Shown here: positions 1 through 8,813 of the stretch, piece after piece
Layout of the letters: the number at the start of each line of letters is the position of its first letter
Numbering within the stretch: position 1 is the stretch's first letter
Source: a beta proteobacterium AAP65
GTDB taxonomy: Bacteria; Pseudomonadota; Gammaproteobacteria; Burkholderiales; Burkholderiaceae_C
NCBI GenBank assembly: GCA_001295865.1
Contig: LJHW01000014.1
Span: 1 to 64,000, forward strand
DNA length: 64,000 bases
Direction of reading: 5' to 3'
Program-made: the position numbers and the translations under genes
Notes under the pieces: model-generated
The model's input: only the letters and a program-made list of their open reading frames with translations
Database searches by the model: none
What the model was told of the DNA's origin: nothing

Positions 1-2
1 CC

Positions 3-545
3 ACAACTTACCCGAGACGCCTCAAGCGTTCAACTCGTTTTCACACAGCCTCGCTGCAGTCGCGCCTGGCCGCAGCCTACAAGGGCTTGGCTGCGCTGCT
101 CATGCAGCAAGGCGGGCGGGACTTCATCACCGGCATGCCCATCGATCTGCACACTTACTTCGAGCGCAGCGTCGACATCCATCACGTCTTCCCACGCAAG
201 TGGTGCGAAGACGCCAAGCTGCCCCGCGAAAAGTGGAACAGCGTCGTCAACAAGGCCCCGCTGGCTGCCGAGACGAACCGGTCCATCGGTGGCGACGCGC
301 CGACCCACTACCTGAAGCGGATCGAGACGTCGAAGAAGGTCGCAGCCTCGGAGCTCGACGGCTTTCTGGCCACGCGCTGCATCCCCGTTGCGGCGCTACG
401 GGCCGATGACTTCCCGGCGTTCATTCAGCAGCGTGCCGCCGCATTGCTCGGCCTGATCGAGGTGGCCACTGGCAAGACCGTCGCGGGCCGGGACAGCGAA
501 GAGACGATCGAGGCCTTCGGTGCGAGCCTTGCTGCGCAGGCGTAG
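3..545 (+). CDS. C-terminal part of a GmrSD-like (DUF262/DUF1524) HNH nuclease
   Basis: The frame is open from the window edge, so the N-terminus is missing. The visible 180 residues include DIHHVFPRKWC, which matches the HNH-type motif of the DUF1524 (GmrD-like) nuclease domain. It is followed by the usual N...N helix region (NSVVNKAPLAAETN). GmrSD-family proteins are modification-dependent restriction enzymes or phage-defence nucleases in which an N-terminal DUF262 (ParB-like) domain drives NTP-dependent cleavage; that domain would lie to the left. A second defence system follows 80 bp downstream on the same strand. The family call rests on the HNH motif alone, so another DUF1524-containing protein is possible. 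Confidence 0.72.
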   Translation, partial: TTYPRRLKRSTRFHTASLQSRLAAAYKGLAALLMQQGGRDFITGMPIDLHTYFERSVDIHHVFPRKWCEDAKLPREKWNSVVNKAPLAAETNRSIGGDAPTHYLKRIETSKKVAASELDGFLATRCIPVAALRADDFPAFIQQRAAALLGLIEVATGKTVAGRDSEETIEAFGASLAAQA

Positions 546-583
546 CGCCTCGACAGGGCGCTTGGGCGCAGTGGGCAACTGGC

Positions 584-612
584 TTGAATATCGATGCAAA
601 TAAAGCGACAAT
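584..612 (+). promoter_or_regulatory. Candidate sigma70 promoter of the defence operon
   Basis: TTGAAT (584-589) and GACAAT (607-612) are separated by exactly 17 bp, and each matches the -35/-10 consensus at four of six positions. Transcription would start near 618, only a few bases before the ATG at 624. That start has no clear ribosome binding site, so the message could be nearly leaderless. This is a motif match only. Confidence 0.35.
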
Positions 613-623
613 CGGCGCCGAAT

Positions 624-1226
624 ATGCATCAATCCCTGCCAGCACTGCTGTTCCCGGAGTACCGCCGCCGCGTGCTCGGCCTGCTGCTGCTGCGGCCGGA
701 CGAGGCGCTGCACGGGCGCGAGATCGCCCGCCGCACCGGGCTGCCGGCCGGCACCATCACGCGCGAGCTGGGCAAGCTGGCCGAAGTAGGCCTGCTCAAA
801 CGCGAGAAGCGCGGCAACCAGCAGGTCTACAGCGCCGACACCAGCGGCCCTATCTTCACCGAGCTGGCCAGCATCCTGCGCAAGACCTCGGGCCTGGCCG
901 ACGTGCTGGTGCAGGCACTGGCGCCGGTGGCCACGCAGCTGCGGGTGGCGCTCGTGTTTGGCTCGGTGGCCCAGGGGCGAGAGACCTCCGGCAGCGACAT
1001 CGACGTGATGCTGATCGGCGACATCAGCTTTCGCCAAGCGGTGGAGCTGTTGCACCCCACGCAAGCCGTGCTGGGCCGCGAGGTGAACCCCAAGTTGTTC
1101 TCGGCAACTGAGTTCAGTGCCAAGGCCCCCACTGAACCCTTCCTGGCCGATGTTCTGGCCAAGCCCAAGCTGTTCCTGATCGGAAACGCGCATGACCTTG
1201 AAGAACTTGCTCGGCATCAGCCTTGA
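624..1226 (+). CDS. HTH-fused MNT nucleotidyltransferase (MntA-like antitoxin)
   Basis: The protein has about 200 residues. Residues 10-65 form a winged helix of the ArsR/MarR type (GREIARRTGLPAGTITREL). Residues 105-135 carry the minimal nucleotidyltransferase signature GS-x10-D-x-D (GS113-114, D125, D127), which is intact. MNT proteins of this type neutralise HEPN RNase toxins by adenylylating them in type VII toxin-antitoxin systems; the fused HTH suggests that it also autoregulates. The next gene, overlapping by 35 bp, encodes the HEPN partner. An in-frame ATG at 594 would add ten residues; 624 is preferred because a promoter-like element would place the transcript start after 594. The pairing is well supported, while the AMPylation activity is inferred. 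Confidence 0.8.
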   Translation: MHQSLPALLFPEYRRRVLGLLLLRPDEALHGREIARRTGLPAGTITRELGKLAEVGLLKREKRGNQQVYSADTSGPIFTELASILRKTSGLADVLVQALAPVATQLRVALVFGSVAQGRETSGSDIDVMLIGDISFRQAVELLHPTQAVLGREVNPKLFSATEFSAKAPTEPFLADVLAKPKLFLIGNAHDLEELARHQP

Positions 1227-1629
1227 CGCCGTGCAGGCAGACAAGGGGCTCGTGGCCAAGCTCTTGGCTGCGGCGCAGCGCAACATCGCCGATGCACAGC
1301 TGGCCGGCCTGAGCGCAGAGAACCGCTTCGACGCCGCCTACAAGGCCATCATGCAGGTGGCGATGGTGGCCTTGAACGCCAACGGCTACCGCACGCTGAC
1401 CAGCAAGCCGGGCCATCACCAGACTGCTATCCAGACACTGCAGCTGAGTGTGGGCCTGCCGCAGACCAAGGTGATCGTGCTCGACGCCCTGCGTAAGCAG
1501 CGCAACCTGTCGGACTACTCGGGCGACCTGATCCCTGACGCTGCCGCTGCCGAGTGCCTGGCCAGCGCACAAGAGCTGTTCAGTCACGTCCGCGGTTGGC
1601 TGCAAGCCAATCGGCCTGACCTGCTGTAG
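1192..1629 (+). CDS. HEPN domain protein (HepT-like toxin candidate)
   Basis: This 145-residue all-helical protein has HEPN-family features: an N-terminal helix rich in Ala, the mid segment GYRTLTSKPGHHQTAIQTL and the C-terminal motif RKQRNLSDYSGD (101-112). Classic HEPN RNases use R-x4-6-H, often as RX4HXY. Here Arg104 and Tyr109 are present, but Ser107 stands where the His of HxY would be expected, so RNase activity is uncertain. It overlaps the HTH-MNT gene by 35 bp and is followed after 10 bp by the DUF4391 gene. It is therefore probably the toxin half of an HEPN/MNT module built into the restriction operon. It could also act as an RNA-binding or signalling HEPN without catalysis. Confidence 0.75.
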   Translation: MTLKNLLGISLDAVQADKGLVAKLLAAAQRNIADAQLAGLSAENRFDAAYKAIMQVAMVALNANGYRTLTSKPGHHQTAIQTLQLSVGLPQTKVIVLDALRKQRNLSDYSGDLIPDAAAAECLASAQELFSHVRGWLQANRPDLL

Positions 1630-1639
1630 CCGCCACAAG

Positions 1640-2536
1640 ATGACGGCCCAGGTGCTCATCGATGCATTCCGCCTGCCGGCACAAGCGCTGGTGGCGCAGC
1701 GCATCCCGAAGAAGCTCCTGGTCGAGCAGGGTGCCCCCACGGCCGCCGACAAGCGCCTGATCAACGACACCATCGACGAGCTGTGGTGGCAGGCCACCCT
1801 CAAGCCGGGCACGGTGGGCGTGCCGGCCTTCCACGCGGCGACGGTGCCCGCTACGCCAGCAACCGCTCCGACGGCCGGCGCGGGCTCGGCAGCAGACGGC
1901 GCTTCAGACGGTGGCGCTGCCAGCGCCAATGCCACGGAAGCCACCGATGTGATCGAGCTCGTGCTGGTTTCGGCGCACCTGCGGCCACCCACCCGCGAGG
2001 CGCAGGCCCGGCGGCTGATGCAGCTCATCCACCGGGCCATTCCGTACCCGGTGCTGCTGGTGATCCAGGCCCCCGCCGGCACCGTGCTGTCGGTAGCGCA
2101 CAAGCGGGCTTCGCTGGGCGAAGCCGGCAAGTGGGTGGTGGCCGACGGCGCAGACACGCACGCGTTCAACCCTGCGCAGCCCACGGCCGCAGAAACTGAG
2201 TTCATGGCCAGCCTCGCGCTGGCGCAGTTGCCGCCCAGTGCCCTGGCCGATCTGCGGGCGCTGTACCAGGCCATGGCCGACCGCATCACCGCGCTGGCCG
2301 TGGCCCAGGTGACGGGCCACTTCAAGGCGCCCGAAGCAGCAGCGGCCGCACTCGCTCCACGCACCGCGGCACAGCGCCAAGCACTGGCCGAACGCAGCCA
2401 GCTGCTCGATCAGCTGGCTTCTGCGCGAAGCACGGCGGCCAAGGCCCGGCAGATGAGCCAGCGCGTTGAACTCAATCTGCAGATCCAGCGTCTGCAGCGC
2501 CAACTTCAAGAACTTCAGGACAGGCTCGCCACGTGA
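1640..2536 (+). CDS. DUF4391 family protein of type III restriction loci
   Basis: The protein has 298 residues, with an N-terminal domain (1-65, including RIPKKLLVEQG and a WW pair), an Ala/Thr/Gly-rich linker (about 66-100), a central alpha/beta domain and a C-terminal coiled coil rich in Leu, Gln and Arg (about 255-298). This layout matches DUF4391, a family usually found beside type III Mod/Res genes and of unknown biochemical function. It lies 10 bp after the HEPN gene and 25 bp before mod, inside what looks like one transcript. The linker length and coiled coil suggest a scaffold or regulatory subunit, but that is inference. Confidence 0.7.
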   Translation: MTAQVLIDAFRLPAQALVAQRIPKKLLVEQGAPTAADKRLINDTIDELWWQATLKPGTVGVPAFHAATVPATPATAPTAGAGSAADGASDGGAASANATEATDVIELVLVSAHLRPPTREAQARRLMQLIHRAIPYPVLLVIQAPAGTVLSVAHKRASLGEAGKWVVADGADTHAFNPAQPTAAETEFMASLALAQLPPSALADLRALYQAMADRITALAVAQVTGHFKAPEAAAAALAPRTAAQRQALAERSQLLDQLASARSTAAKARQMSQRVELNLQIQRLQRQLQELQDRLAT

Positions 2537-2561
2537 GCCGCCGCAACCTCAGACTTTGCCC

Positions 2562-4529
2562 ATGACTGCACCCCAATCCCCAGCGACCATCCAGCCGATC
2601 GACAAGGCGAGCCCCGAGGCGCAGAGCGCCAACCTCGTGGAGGGCAACCTCGCGCAGCTGAAGGCGCTGTTCCCTGAGGCCTTTACTGAAGGCCGCGTCG
2701 ACTTCGAGGTGCTCAAGCAACTGCTGGGCACGGTGGTGGACGAGCGCGAAGAGAAGTACGGCCTGAACTGGCATGGCAAGCGCCGCGCACGCCAACTGGC
2801 GCTGACGCCCAGCACGGGCACGCTGCGCCCGTGCCCGGAAGAGAGCGTGGACTGGGACACCACCCAGAACCTGTTCATCGAAGGTGACAACCTGGAGGTG
2901 CTGAAACTGCTGCAGAAGAGCTATGCCGGCAAGGTGAAGCTCATCTACATCGACCCGCCGTACAACACTGGCAAGGACTTCGTGTACCCGGACAACTTTC
3001 AGGACAGCATCAAGAACTACTTGGAGCTGACGGGGCAGGTGGAGGGCGGGCAGAAGATCAGTTCGAATACCGAAGCCTCCGGCCGCTTCCACACCGATTG
3101 GTTGAATATGCTTTATCCGCGCCTGAAACTCGCGAAGGCGCTGCTTTCGCGTGATGGTGCTATTTTCGTTTCGTGCGATGACAACGAGGCGTCGCGCCTG
3201 AAGCTTTTGCTAGATGAAATTTTCGGCGAAGAGAACTTCGTCGCCCAAGTTGTGTGGGAGAAGATGTACACAACGAAGAACGATGCCAGCTTGATCTCTG
3301 CAAGTCACGACTACATCTTGGTCTATCTCAGCGGCGGCGGCGAGGAGGCGACTATTGGTTCACTGCCGAGAACTGCGGCAATGGATGCGCGCTACTCAAA
3401 TCCGGATAACGACCCCCGAGGGCCTTGGAAGGCTATTCCGCTTTATGCCGACGGCGAACGGCGCAATGGACGGTATGTTGTGCGAGGGAAAACCGGCGTA
3501 GAGTTTTCTCCCCCACCCAATTCGCACTGGAGATACTCTCAGGAGGATCTTTTGGCCCTCATCGCCGACAACCGAGTTTGGTTTGGGCGCAATGGCGATA
3601 GTCAACCCAACCTGAAACGCTTTCTGGCGGAACTAGATGATGGAGTAAAGGCGCGGACGTTATGGTCGCACAAGGAGGTTGGTAGCAACGACACCGCTAG
3701 TCGCGAAATCAAGGGACTTCTCAACGTAAGCGAGTCGCCATTCAGCTTTCCTAAACCCACATCACTTCTCGCTCGCGTGATCGAGCTCGGGGCGCCGTCA
3801 GCAGAATCTATCGTCCTTGATTTCTTTGCTGGTTCGGGAACTACTGCTCACGCAGTCATGCTCAAAAATGCGGCGGACAGCGGCCGCCGGCGCTTCATCT
3901 TGGTCCAGCTCCCTGAACCTGTAGATCCACTTGAGCGGGAACAGAAGGCCGCCGCTGACTACTGCGATGCAATTGCACGGCCTCGAAACATTGCGGAACT
4001 AGCGAAGCAGCGCCTTCGTCTTGCTGGGCAAAAGGTAAAGGTCGATGCGCCAATGTTTGGTGGAGATGTGGGGTTCCGGGTCTTCAAGCTGGACTCCAGC
4101 AACATTCGAGCGTGGTTGCCTCAGCCTGATGATCTTTCGGGCAGCCTGCTGAGTCACGTTGAGCATTTGGTACCAGGGCGGGTAGAAGACGACTTGCTCG
4201 TGGAGCTACTTCTCAAGCTTGGCCTCGATCTAATCGTACCCATGGAGTCGCGCCAGATCGCCGGCAAGACGGTGCACAGCATCGGCGCCGGCGCCTTGAT
4301 GGCCTGCCTTTCCGATGGCATCGACCGCGACGTGGCAGAGCCGCTCGCCCTGGGCATCGCGGCATGGCAGAAGGCCCAGGCCCAGGCGCTGCAAGGCGGC
4401 GGTGACAACGCTACGCCAGTCGGCACCAAGCTCGTCTTCAAGGACAGCGCCTTTGCCGACGACGTGGCCAAGACCAACCTGGCCGCCATCCTCAGCCAGC
4501 ACGGCTTGGACGACGTGCGGAGCCTGTGA
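2562..4529 (+). CDS. mod: Type III restriction-modification DNA methyltransferase (Mod)
   Basis: This 655-residue protein has the N6-adenine methylase catalytic motif DPPY (131-134, in IYIDPPYNTGKDF). The AdoMet-binding motif VLDFFAGSGTTAHAV lies later, near residues 418-433; this order is the beta-class order typical of type III Mod proteins. The segment between them is the target-recognition region. Mod methylates one strand of an asymmetric site and recruits Res for cleavage. The ATG at 2562 is preferred over an upstream in-frame start at 2466, which would lie inside the DUF4391 gene. From about 3060 to 4230 the DNA is visibly richer in A+T than both flanks, as expected for a swapped specificity domain. 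No simple repeat suggesting phase variation was seen. Confidence 0.93.
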   Translation: MTAPQSPATIQPIDKASPEAQSANLVEGNLAQLKALFPEAFTEGRVDFEVLKQLLGTVVDEREEKYGLNWHGKRRARQLALTPSTGTLRPCPEESVDWDTTQNLFIEGDNLEVLKLLQKSYAGKVKLIYIDPPYNTGKDFVYPDNFQDSIKNYLELTGQVEGGQKISSNTEASGRFHTDWLNMLYPRLKLAKALLSRDGAIFVSCDDNEASRLKLLLDEIFGEENFVAQVVWEKMYTTKNDASLISASHDYILVYLSGGGEEATIGSLPRTAAMDARYSNPDNDPRGPWKAIPLYADGERRNGRYVVRGKTGVEFSPPPNSHWRYSQEDLLALIADNRVWFGRNGDSQPNLKRFLAELDDGVKARTLWSHKEVGSNDTASREIKGLLNVSESPFSFPKPTSLLARVIELGAPSAESIVLDFFAGSGTTAHAVMLKNAADSGRRRFILVQLPEPVDPLEREQKAAADYCDAIARPRNIAELAKQRLRLAGQKVKVDAPMFGGDVGFRVFKLDSSNIRAWLPQPDDLSGSLLSHVEHLVPGRVEDDLLVELLLKLGLDLIVPMESRQIAGKTVHSIGAGALMACLSDGIDRDVAEPLALGIAAWQKAQAQALQGGGDNATPVGTKLVFKDSAFADDVAKTNLAAILSQHGLDDVRSL

Positions 4530-5668
4530 TGCCGCTGGGCGAGTTTCTGCTGTACCAGACCGAGGACGGCCGCACGCGGGTGGAGTGCCGCTTCGCGGAC
4601 GAAACGTTGTGGCTCACGCAGGCTGGCATGGCCGAACTGTTTGCCACGACGCCACAGAACGTGACGCAGCATCTGAAAGCCATCTTCGCCGAGGGTGAGC
4701 TGACAGCCGAGGCAACCTGTAAGGAAGACTTACAGGTTCGCGTCGAGGGCGGTCGCGAGGTGCAGCGCAGGGTGCGCTACTACCGGCTCGAAGCCATCCT
4801 GGCGGTGGGCTACCGCGTGCGGTCGGTGCGCGGAACGCAGTTCAGGCGCTGGGCCACGGAGCGCTTGGGCGAGTACCTGATCAAGGGCTTCACGCTGGAC
4901 GACGACCGGCTGAAGAACCCCCCGGCTGCCGGCACCGCGGTGCCCGACTACTTTGCCCAGCTGCTGGAGCGGGTGCGCGACATCCGCGCCAGCGAGCGCC
5001 GCATGTACCTGCGGGTGCGAGAGATCTTTGCGCTGGCGGCCGACTACGAGCCCAGCCTGCCGGAAACGACCCAGTTTTTCCGCATCATCCAGAACAAGCT
5101 GCACTTTGCGGTGACGGGCCAGACAGCAGCCGAGCTGATCGCCCGCCGGGCCGACCGCGCCGCGCCGCACATGGGCCTGACCAGCTGGCGTGGCGGCGAC
5201 GTGGCCCGTGCTGACGTGACGGTGGCCAAAAACTACCTGAAGGAAGCCGAGATTGCCGAGCTGAACCGCATCGTGGTGATGTGGCTGGACTTCGCCGAAG
5301 ACCAGGCGCTCCGGCGCAAGCAGGTCTTCCTGCGCGACTGGCAAACCAAGCTGGACGAGTTCCTGCGCTTCAACGAGCGCAACGTCCTGCCCGATGCCGG
5401 CAGCCTGAGCAAGAAGACCGCTGACACCAAGGCCTTGGCCGAGTTCGAGGGCTACGCTGCAGCCCGTCGCCAAGCACGCGAGGCGCTCGGCGAAGCCGAT
5501 GCCATGAAGGCGCTGGAGCAGGCCGCCCGGGTGCTGGAAGCACCGCCGCGCCGAGCTGGCCAAGCTGCCGCTCCACCGCCGCGGAAGGCAGCCAGGCACA
5601 AACAGCCGGCTGGCGAAGCCCCGCGCAAACGGGCGAGCAAGACGGCAAGCAAGAAAAAGAACCCATGA
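4529..5668 (+). CDS. RhuM family protein within the type III restriction operon
   Basis: The protein has about 379 residues. Its N-terminal half (LLYQTEDGRTRVECRF, ETLWLTQAGMAELF, VTQHLKAIFAEGEL, YRLEAILAVGYRVRS) is the Virulence_RhuM domain, first named in Salmonella and of unknown function. It is often embedded in restriction loci. The C-terminus (about 335-379) is Lys/Ala/Pro/Arg-rich and basic, suggesting nucleic acid contact. The ATG at 4529 shares a base with the mod stop codon; a GTG one codon earlier is the alternative. The C-terminal end overlaps res by 4 bp, so all three are almost certainly cotranslated. Its role in restriction is unknown. Confidence 0.85.
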   Translation: MPLGEFLLYQTEDGRTRVECRFADETLWLTQAGMAELFATTPQNVTQHLKAIFAEGELTAEATCKEDLQVRVEGGREVQRRVRYYRLEAILAVGYRVRSVRGTQFRRWATERLGEYLIKGFTLDDDRLKNPPAAGTAVPDYFAQLLERVRDIRASERRMYLRVREIFALAADYEPSLPETTQFFRIIQNKLHFAVTGQTAAELIARRADRAAPHMGLTSWRGGDVARADVTVAKNYLKEAEIAELNRIVVMWLDFAEDQALRRKQVFLRDWQTKLDEFLRFNERNVLPDAGSLSKKTADTKALAEFEGYAAARRQAREALGEADAMKALEQAARVLEAPPRRAGQAAAPPPRKAARHKQPAGEAPRKRASKTASKKKNP

Positions 5669-8600
5669 AGCTTCAGTTCGAACACAACCTTGACTACCAA
5701 CTCGCCGCCATCGACGCGGTGTGCGACCTCTTTTCTGGCCAGGAGGTTTGCCGCACCGAGTTCACGGTGACGGCACCGCGGTCGGTCTACATGGGAGAGG
5801 GGACGCAAGGCGCGCTGCCGGGGATGGCAGGCGGCGGCGTGCAGCTGGGCCTGGGCTTGGCCGAGTCCGACCTGGGCATCGGCAACCGCCTACAGCTGGA
5901 CACCCAAGACCTGTTGGCCAACCTGAACAAGGTGCAGCTGCGCCATGGCCTGAAGCCCAGCGACAGCCTGAGCTCGCGTGACTTCACGGTGGAGATGGAA
6001 ACGGGCACGGGCAAGACCTACGTCTACCTGCGCACGATCTTCGAACTGAACAAGCGCTACGGCTTCACCAAGTTTGTGATCGTCGTGCCGTCTGTGGCCA
6101 TCAAGGAAGGCGTCTACAAGAGCCTGCAGATCATGGCGCCGCACTTCCGGTCGCTCTACAGCGGCCAGCCCTTTGAGTACTTCCTCTACGACTCTGCCAA
6201 GCTGAACGAGGTGCGCAACTTCGCCACCAGCCAGCACTTGCAGGTAATGGTGGTGACGGTGGGCGCTATCAACAAGAAGGACGTCAACAACCTCTATAAG
6301 GACAGCGAGAAGACCGGTGGCGAGAAGCCCATCGATTTGATCCGAGCCACGCAGCCTGTGCTGATCGTCGACGAGCCGCAAAGTGTGGACGGTGGCCTGG
6401 AAGGTCGCGGAAAAGAGGCGCTGGACGCCATGAACCCGCTGTGTACGCTGCGCTACTCAGCCACCCACGTCGACAAGCACCACATGGTCTACCGGCTTGA
6501 CGCCATCGACGCCTACGAGCGGCAACTGGTCAAGCAGATCGAGGTGGCGTCGGCCGAGGTGGACGGTGGCCAGAACAAGGCCTATGTGCGGCTGCAGGAG
6601 GTGCGCAGCAAGGGCGGCAGCGTGCTGGCCAGGCTGGAGCTGGACGTGCAGCAAGGCGGCAAGGTGGTGCGCAAAGATGTGTGGGTGCAGGACAGCGATG
6701 ACCTGGAGCAACTCACCGACCGGCCGCTGTATGCCAACTTCTTGGTTGGTGAGATCCATGCGAAACGCGGCGCTCAGCGCGTCGAGATCCGCATGCCCGG
6801 TGGCGAGCAGTGGCTGCAGGTCGACGGCGCCATCGGCGATATCGATGGCGATGCCATCAAGCGCCAGATGATCAAGCGCACCATCGAGGAGCATCTGAAG
6901 AAGGAACTGCGCCTCGGGCCGCAGGGCATCAAGGTGCTGAGCCTGTTCTTCATCGACAAAGTTGAGCACTACCGCCAGTACAACGAGGCGGGCGAGCCGG
7001 TGAAGGGTAAGTACGCGCTGATGTTCGAACAGGAGTTCGCCCGCCTCGCGCGGAACCCCGATTACCAGAGCCTGTTCAACGAAGTGGACATGACCGTGGC
7101 GCCGAGCGCGGTGCACGACGGTTATTTTTCGGTGGACAAGAAGGGCACGTGGACCGACACAGCCGAGAACAATCAAGGCAACCGCGACAACGCGGAGCGG
7201 GCCTACAACCTGATCATGAAGGACAAGGAGCGGCTGCTCAGCTTCGACACGCCGCTGAAGTTCATCTTCTCGCACTCGGCACTGCGCGAGGGTTGGGACA
7301 GCCCCAACGTCTTCCAGATCTGCAACCTGCGAGAGATGAACACCGAGCGCGAGCGCCGGCAGACCATCGGCCGCGGGCTGCGGCTGGCGGTGAACCAGAA
7401 GGGCGAACGTCTGCGTGGCTTCGCCGTGAACACGCTGACGGTGGTGGCCAACGAAAGCTACGAGTCGTTCGCAGAGAACTTGCAGCGCGAGATCGAGCAG
7501 GACACCGGCATCCGCTTCGGCATCGTCGAGAGCCACCAATTCGCGCCGCTGTCTATCGTCGGCACCGACGGACAGCCCAAGCCCATGGGCGTGGACCTGT
7601 CCAAGCAGTTGTGGGAGCACTTGAAAACTGCGGGTCTGATCGACGCCCGCGGCAAGGTGCTGGACACCTTGCGCAAGGCGTTGAAGGAAGACACGCTGGT
7701 GTTGCCTGACGCGTTCTCGTCGGCGCGAAAGCCCATCGTGACCTTGCTCCACAAACTGGCGGGGAAGCTGGACGTCAAGGACGCGAACAAGCGCGACACG
7801 GTCAAGCTGCGCCGTGGCGTCTACCTAAGCGACGACTTCAAGGCGCTCTGGGACCGCATCAAGCACCGTACGACCTACCGCGTGGAGTTCGACAACGAGA
7901 GCTTGGTTCGGACTTGCGCAAGCACGATCCGCCAGGTGCTGACCGATGCACCCGTCACACGGACACGGCTGCGGTTTCGCACAGCAACCGTGCTGATCAG
8001 CCAGGGCGGTGTGGACACCAAGCAGACGGCGACGTCGAACTTTGTGTCGATGACAGAGGGCGACATCCCGCTGCCGGATTTGCTGACCGAACTGCAGGAC
8101 CGTACGCAGCTCACGCGCCGCAGCATTGTCCGCATCCTCACCGAGAGCGGCAAGCTTGACGATTTCAAGCTGAACCCGGCGCAGTTCATCGACGTGGCGG
8201 CTGAGTGCATCAATCGCACTAAGCGCCAGGCGCTGGTGGACGGCATCAAGTACCGGCGCCTTGGCAAAACGGCCGACGGCAGCGAGATCTACGCTCAAGA
8301 GCTGTTCGAACAGAGGGAGCTGACCGGTTACCTCACCAACATGCTGGAAGCGACGAAGTCAGTTCATGAGAAGGTGGTCTATGACTCCGACACTGAGCGA
8401 AACTTCGCCGAGGATCTGGAGAAGAACTCTGCGGTGAAGCTGTACGCCAAGCTGCCAGGCTGGTTCACCGTGCCCACGCCGCTGGGCAACTACAACCCAG
8501 ACTGGGCCGTGGTCGTGGACGCGGACGGCACCGACCGGCTGTACTTCGTCGTTGAGACCAAGAGCACGCTGTTTGACGATGCCCTGCGCGATGCCGAAGC

Positions 8601-8709
8601 CGCGAAGATCGCCTGCGGTCGCGAGCACTTTGCAACGATCGCCGAGGGTCCAGGCGCTGCAGCGTTCGTACGTGCTACGACCGTGGACTCGTTCTCCAAG
8701 CATTGGTAA
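5665..8709 (+). CDS. res: Type III restriction endonuclease subunit (Res)
   Basis: The protein has 1014 residues, the normal size for Res. A superfamily 2 helicase core begins with METGTGKTY (about 111-119, Walker A-like), with LIVDEPQS (about 233-240) as the Walker B/DExx box and SALREGWDSPNVFQ and RRQTIGRGLRL as motifs V and VI. The C-terminus holds a PD-(D/E)xK nuclease: NPDW followed by FVVETKST (about 945-975) with Asp, Glu and Lys in place. Together with Mod it would translocate along DNA and cut between head-to-head unmethylated sites. No truncation or frameshift is seen, so the system looks functional. Confidence 0.95.
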   Translation: MKLQFEHNLDYQLAAIDAVCDLFSGQEVCRTEFTVTAPRSVYMGEGTQGALPGMAGGGVQLGLGLAESDLGIGNRLQLDTQDLLANLNKVQLRHGLKPSDSLSSRDFTVEMETGTGKTYVYLRTIFELNKRYGFTKFVIVVPSVAIKEGVYKSLQIMAPHFRSLYSGQPFEYFLYDSAKLNEVRNFATSQHLQVMVVTVGAINKKDVNNLYKDSEKTGGEKPIDLIRATQPVLIVDEPQSVDGGLEGRGKEALDAMNPLCTLRYSATHVDKHHMVYRLDAIDAYERQLVKQIEVASAEVDGGQNKAYVRLQEVRSKGGSVLARLELDVQQGGKVVRKDVWVQDSDDLEQLTDRPLYANFLVGEIHAKRGAQRVEIRMPGGEQWLQVDGAIGDIDGDAIKRQMIKRTIEEHLKKELRLGPQGIKVLSLFFIDKVEHYRQYNEAGEPVKGKYALMFEQEFARLARNPDYQSLFNEVDMTVAPSAVHDGYFSVDKKGTWTDTAENNQGNRDNAERAYNLIMKDKERLLSFDTPLKFIFSHSALREGWDSPNVFQICNLREMNTERERRQTIGRGLRLAVNQKGERLRGFAVNTLTVVANESYESFAENLQREIEQDTGIRFGIVESHQFAPLSIVGTDGQPKPMGVDLSKQLWEHLKTAGLIDARGKVLDTLRKALKEDTLVLPDAFSSARKPIVTLLHKLAGKLDVKDANKRDTVKLRRGVYLSDDFKALWDRIKHRTTYRVEFDNESLVRTCASTIRQVLTDAPVTRTRLRFRTATVLISQGGVDTKQTATSNFVSMTEGDIPLPDLLTELQDRTQLTRRSIVRILTESGKLDDFKLNPAQFIDVAAECINRTKRQALVDGIKYRRLGKTADGSEIYAQELFEQRELTGYLTNMLEATKSVHEKVVYDSDTERNFAEDLEKNSAVKLYAKLPGWFTVPTPLGNYNPDWAVVVDADGTDRLYFVVETKSTLFDDALRDAEAAKIACGREHFATIAEGPGAAAFVRATTVDSFSKHW

Positions 8710-8813
8710 GGTGGTCGTTCAGAGTTGAACGCCCCGTAGAAAACTTTGCGTGATGTTCTGCGGCAAAGAAATTCGCTTGCAGACGTCCGAAGCACCCGCA
8801 AAGCGCCACGCCT

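Noticed and set aside
2562..4529. Phase variation of mod
   Set aside because: No homopolymer or tandem tetra/pentanucleotide tract was found in or before the gene.
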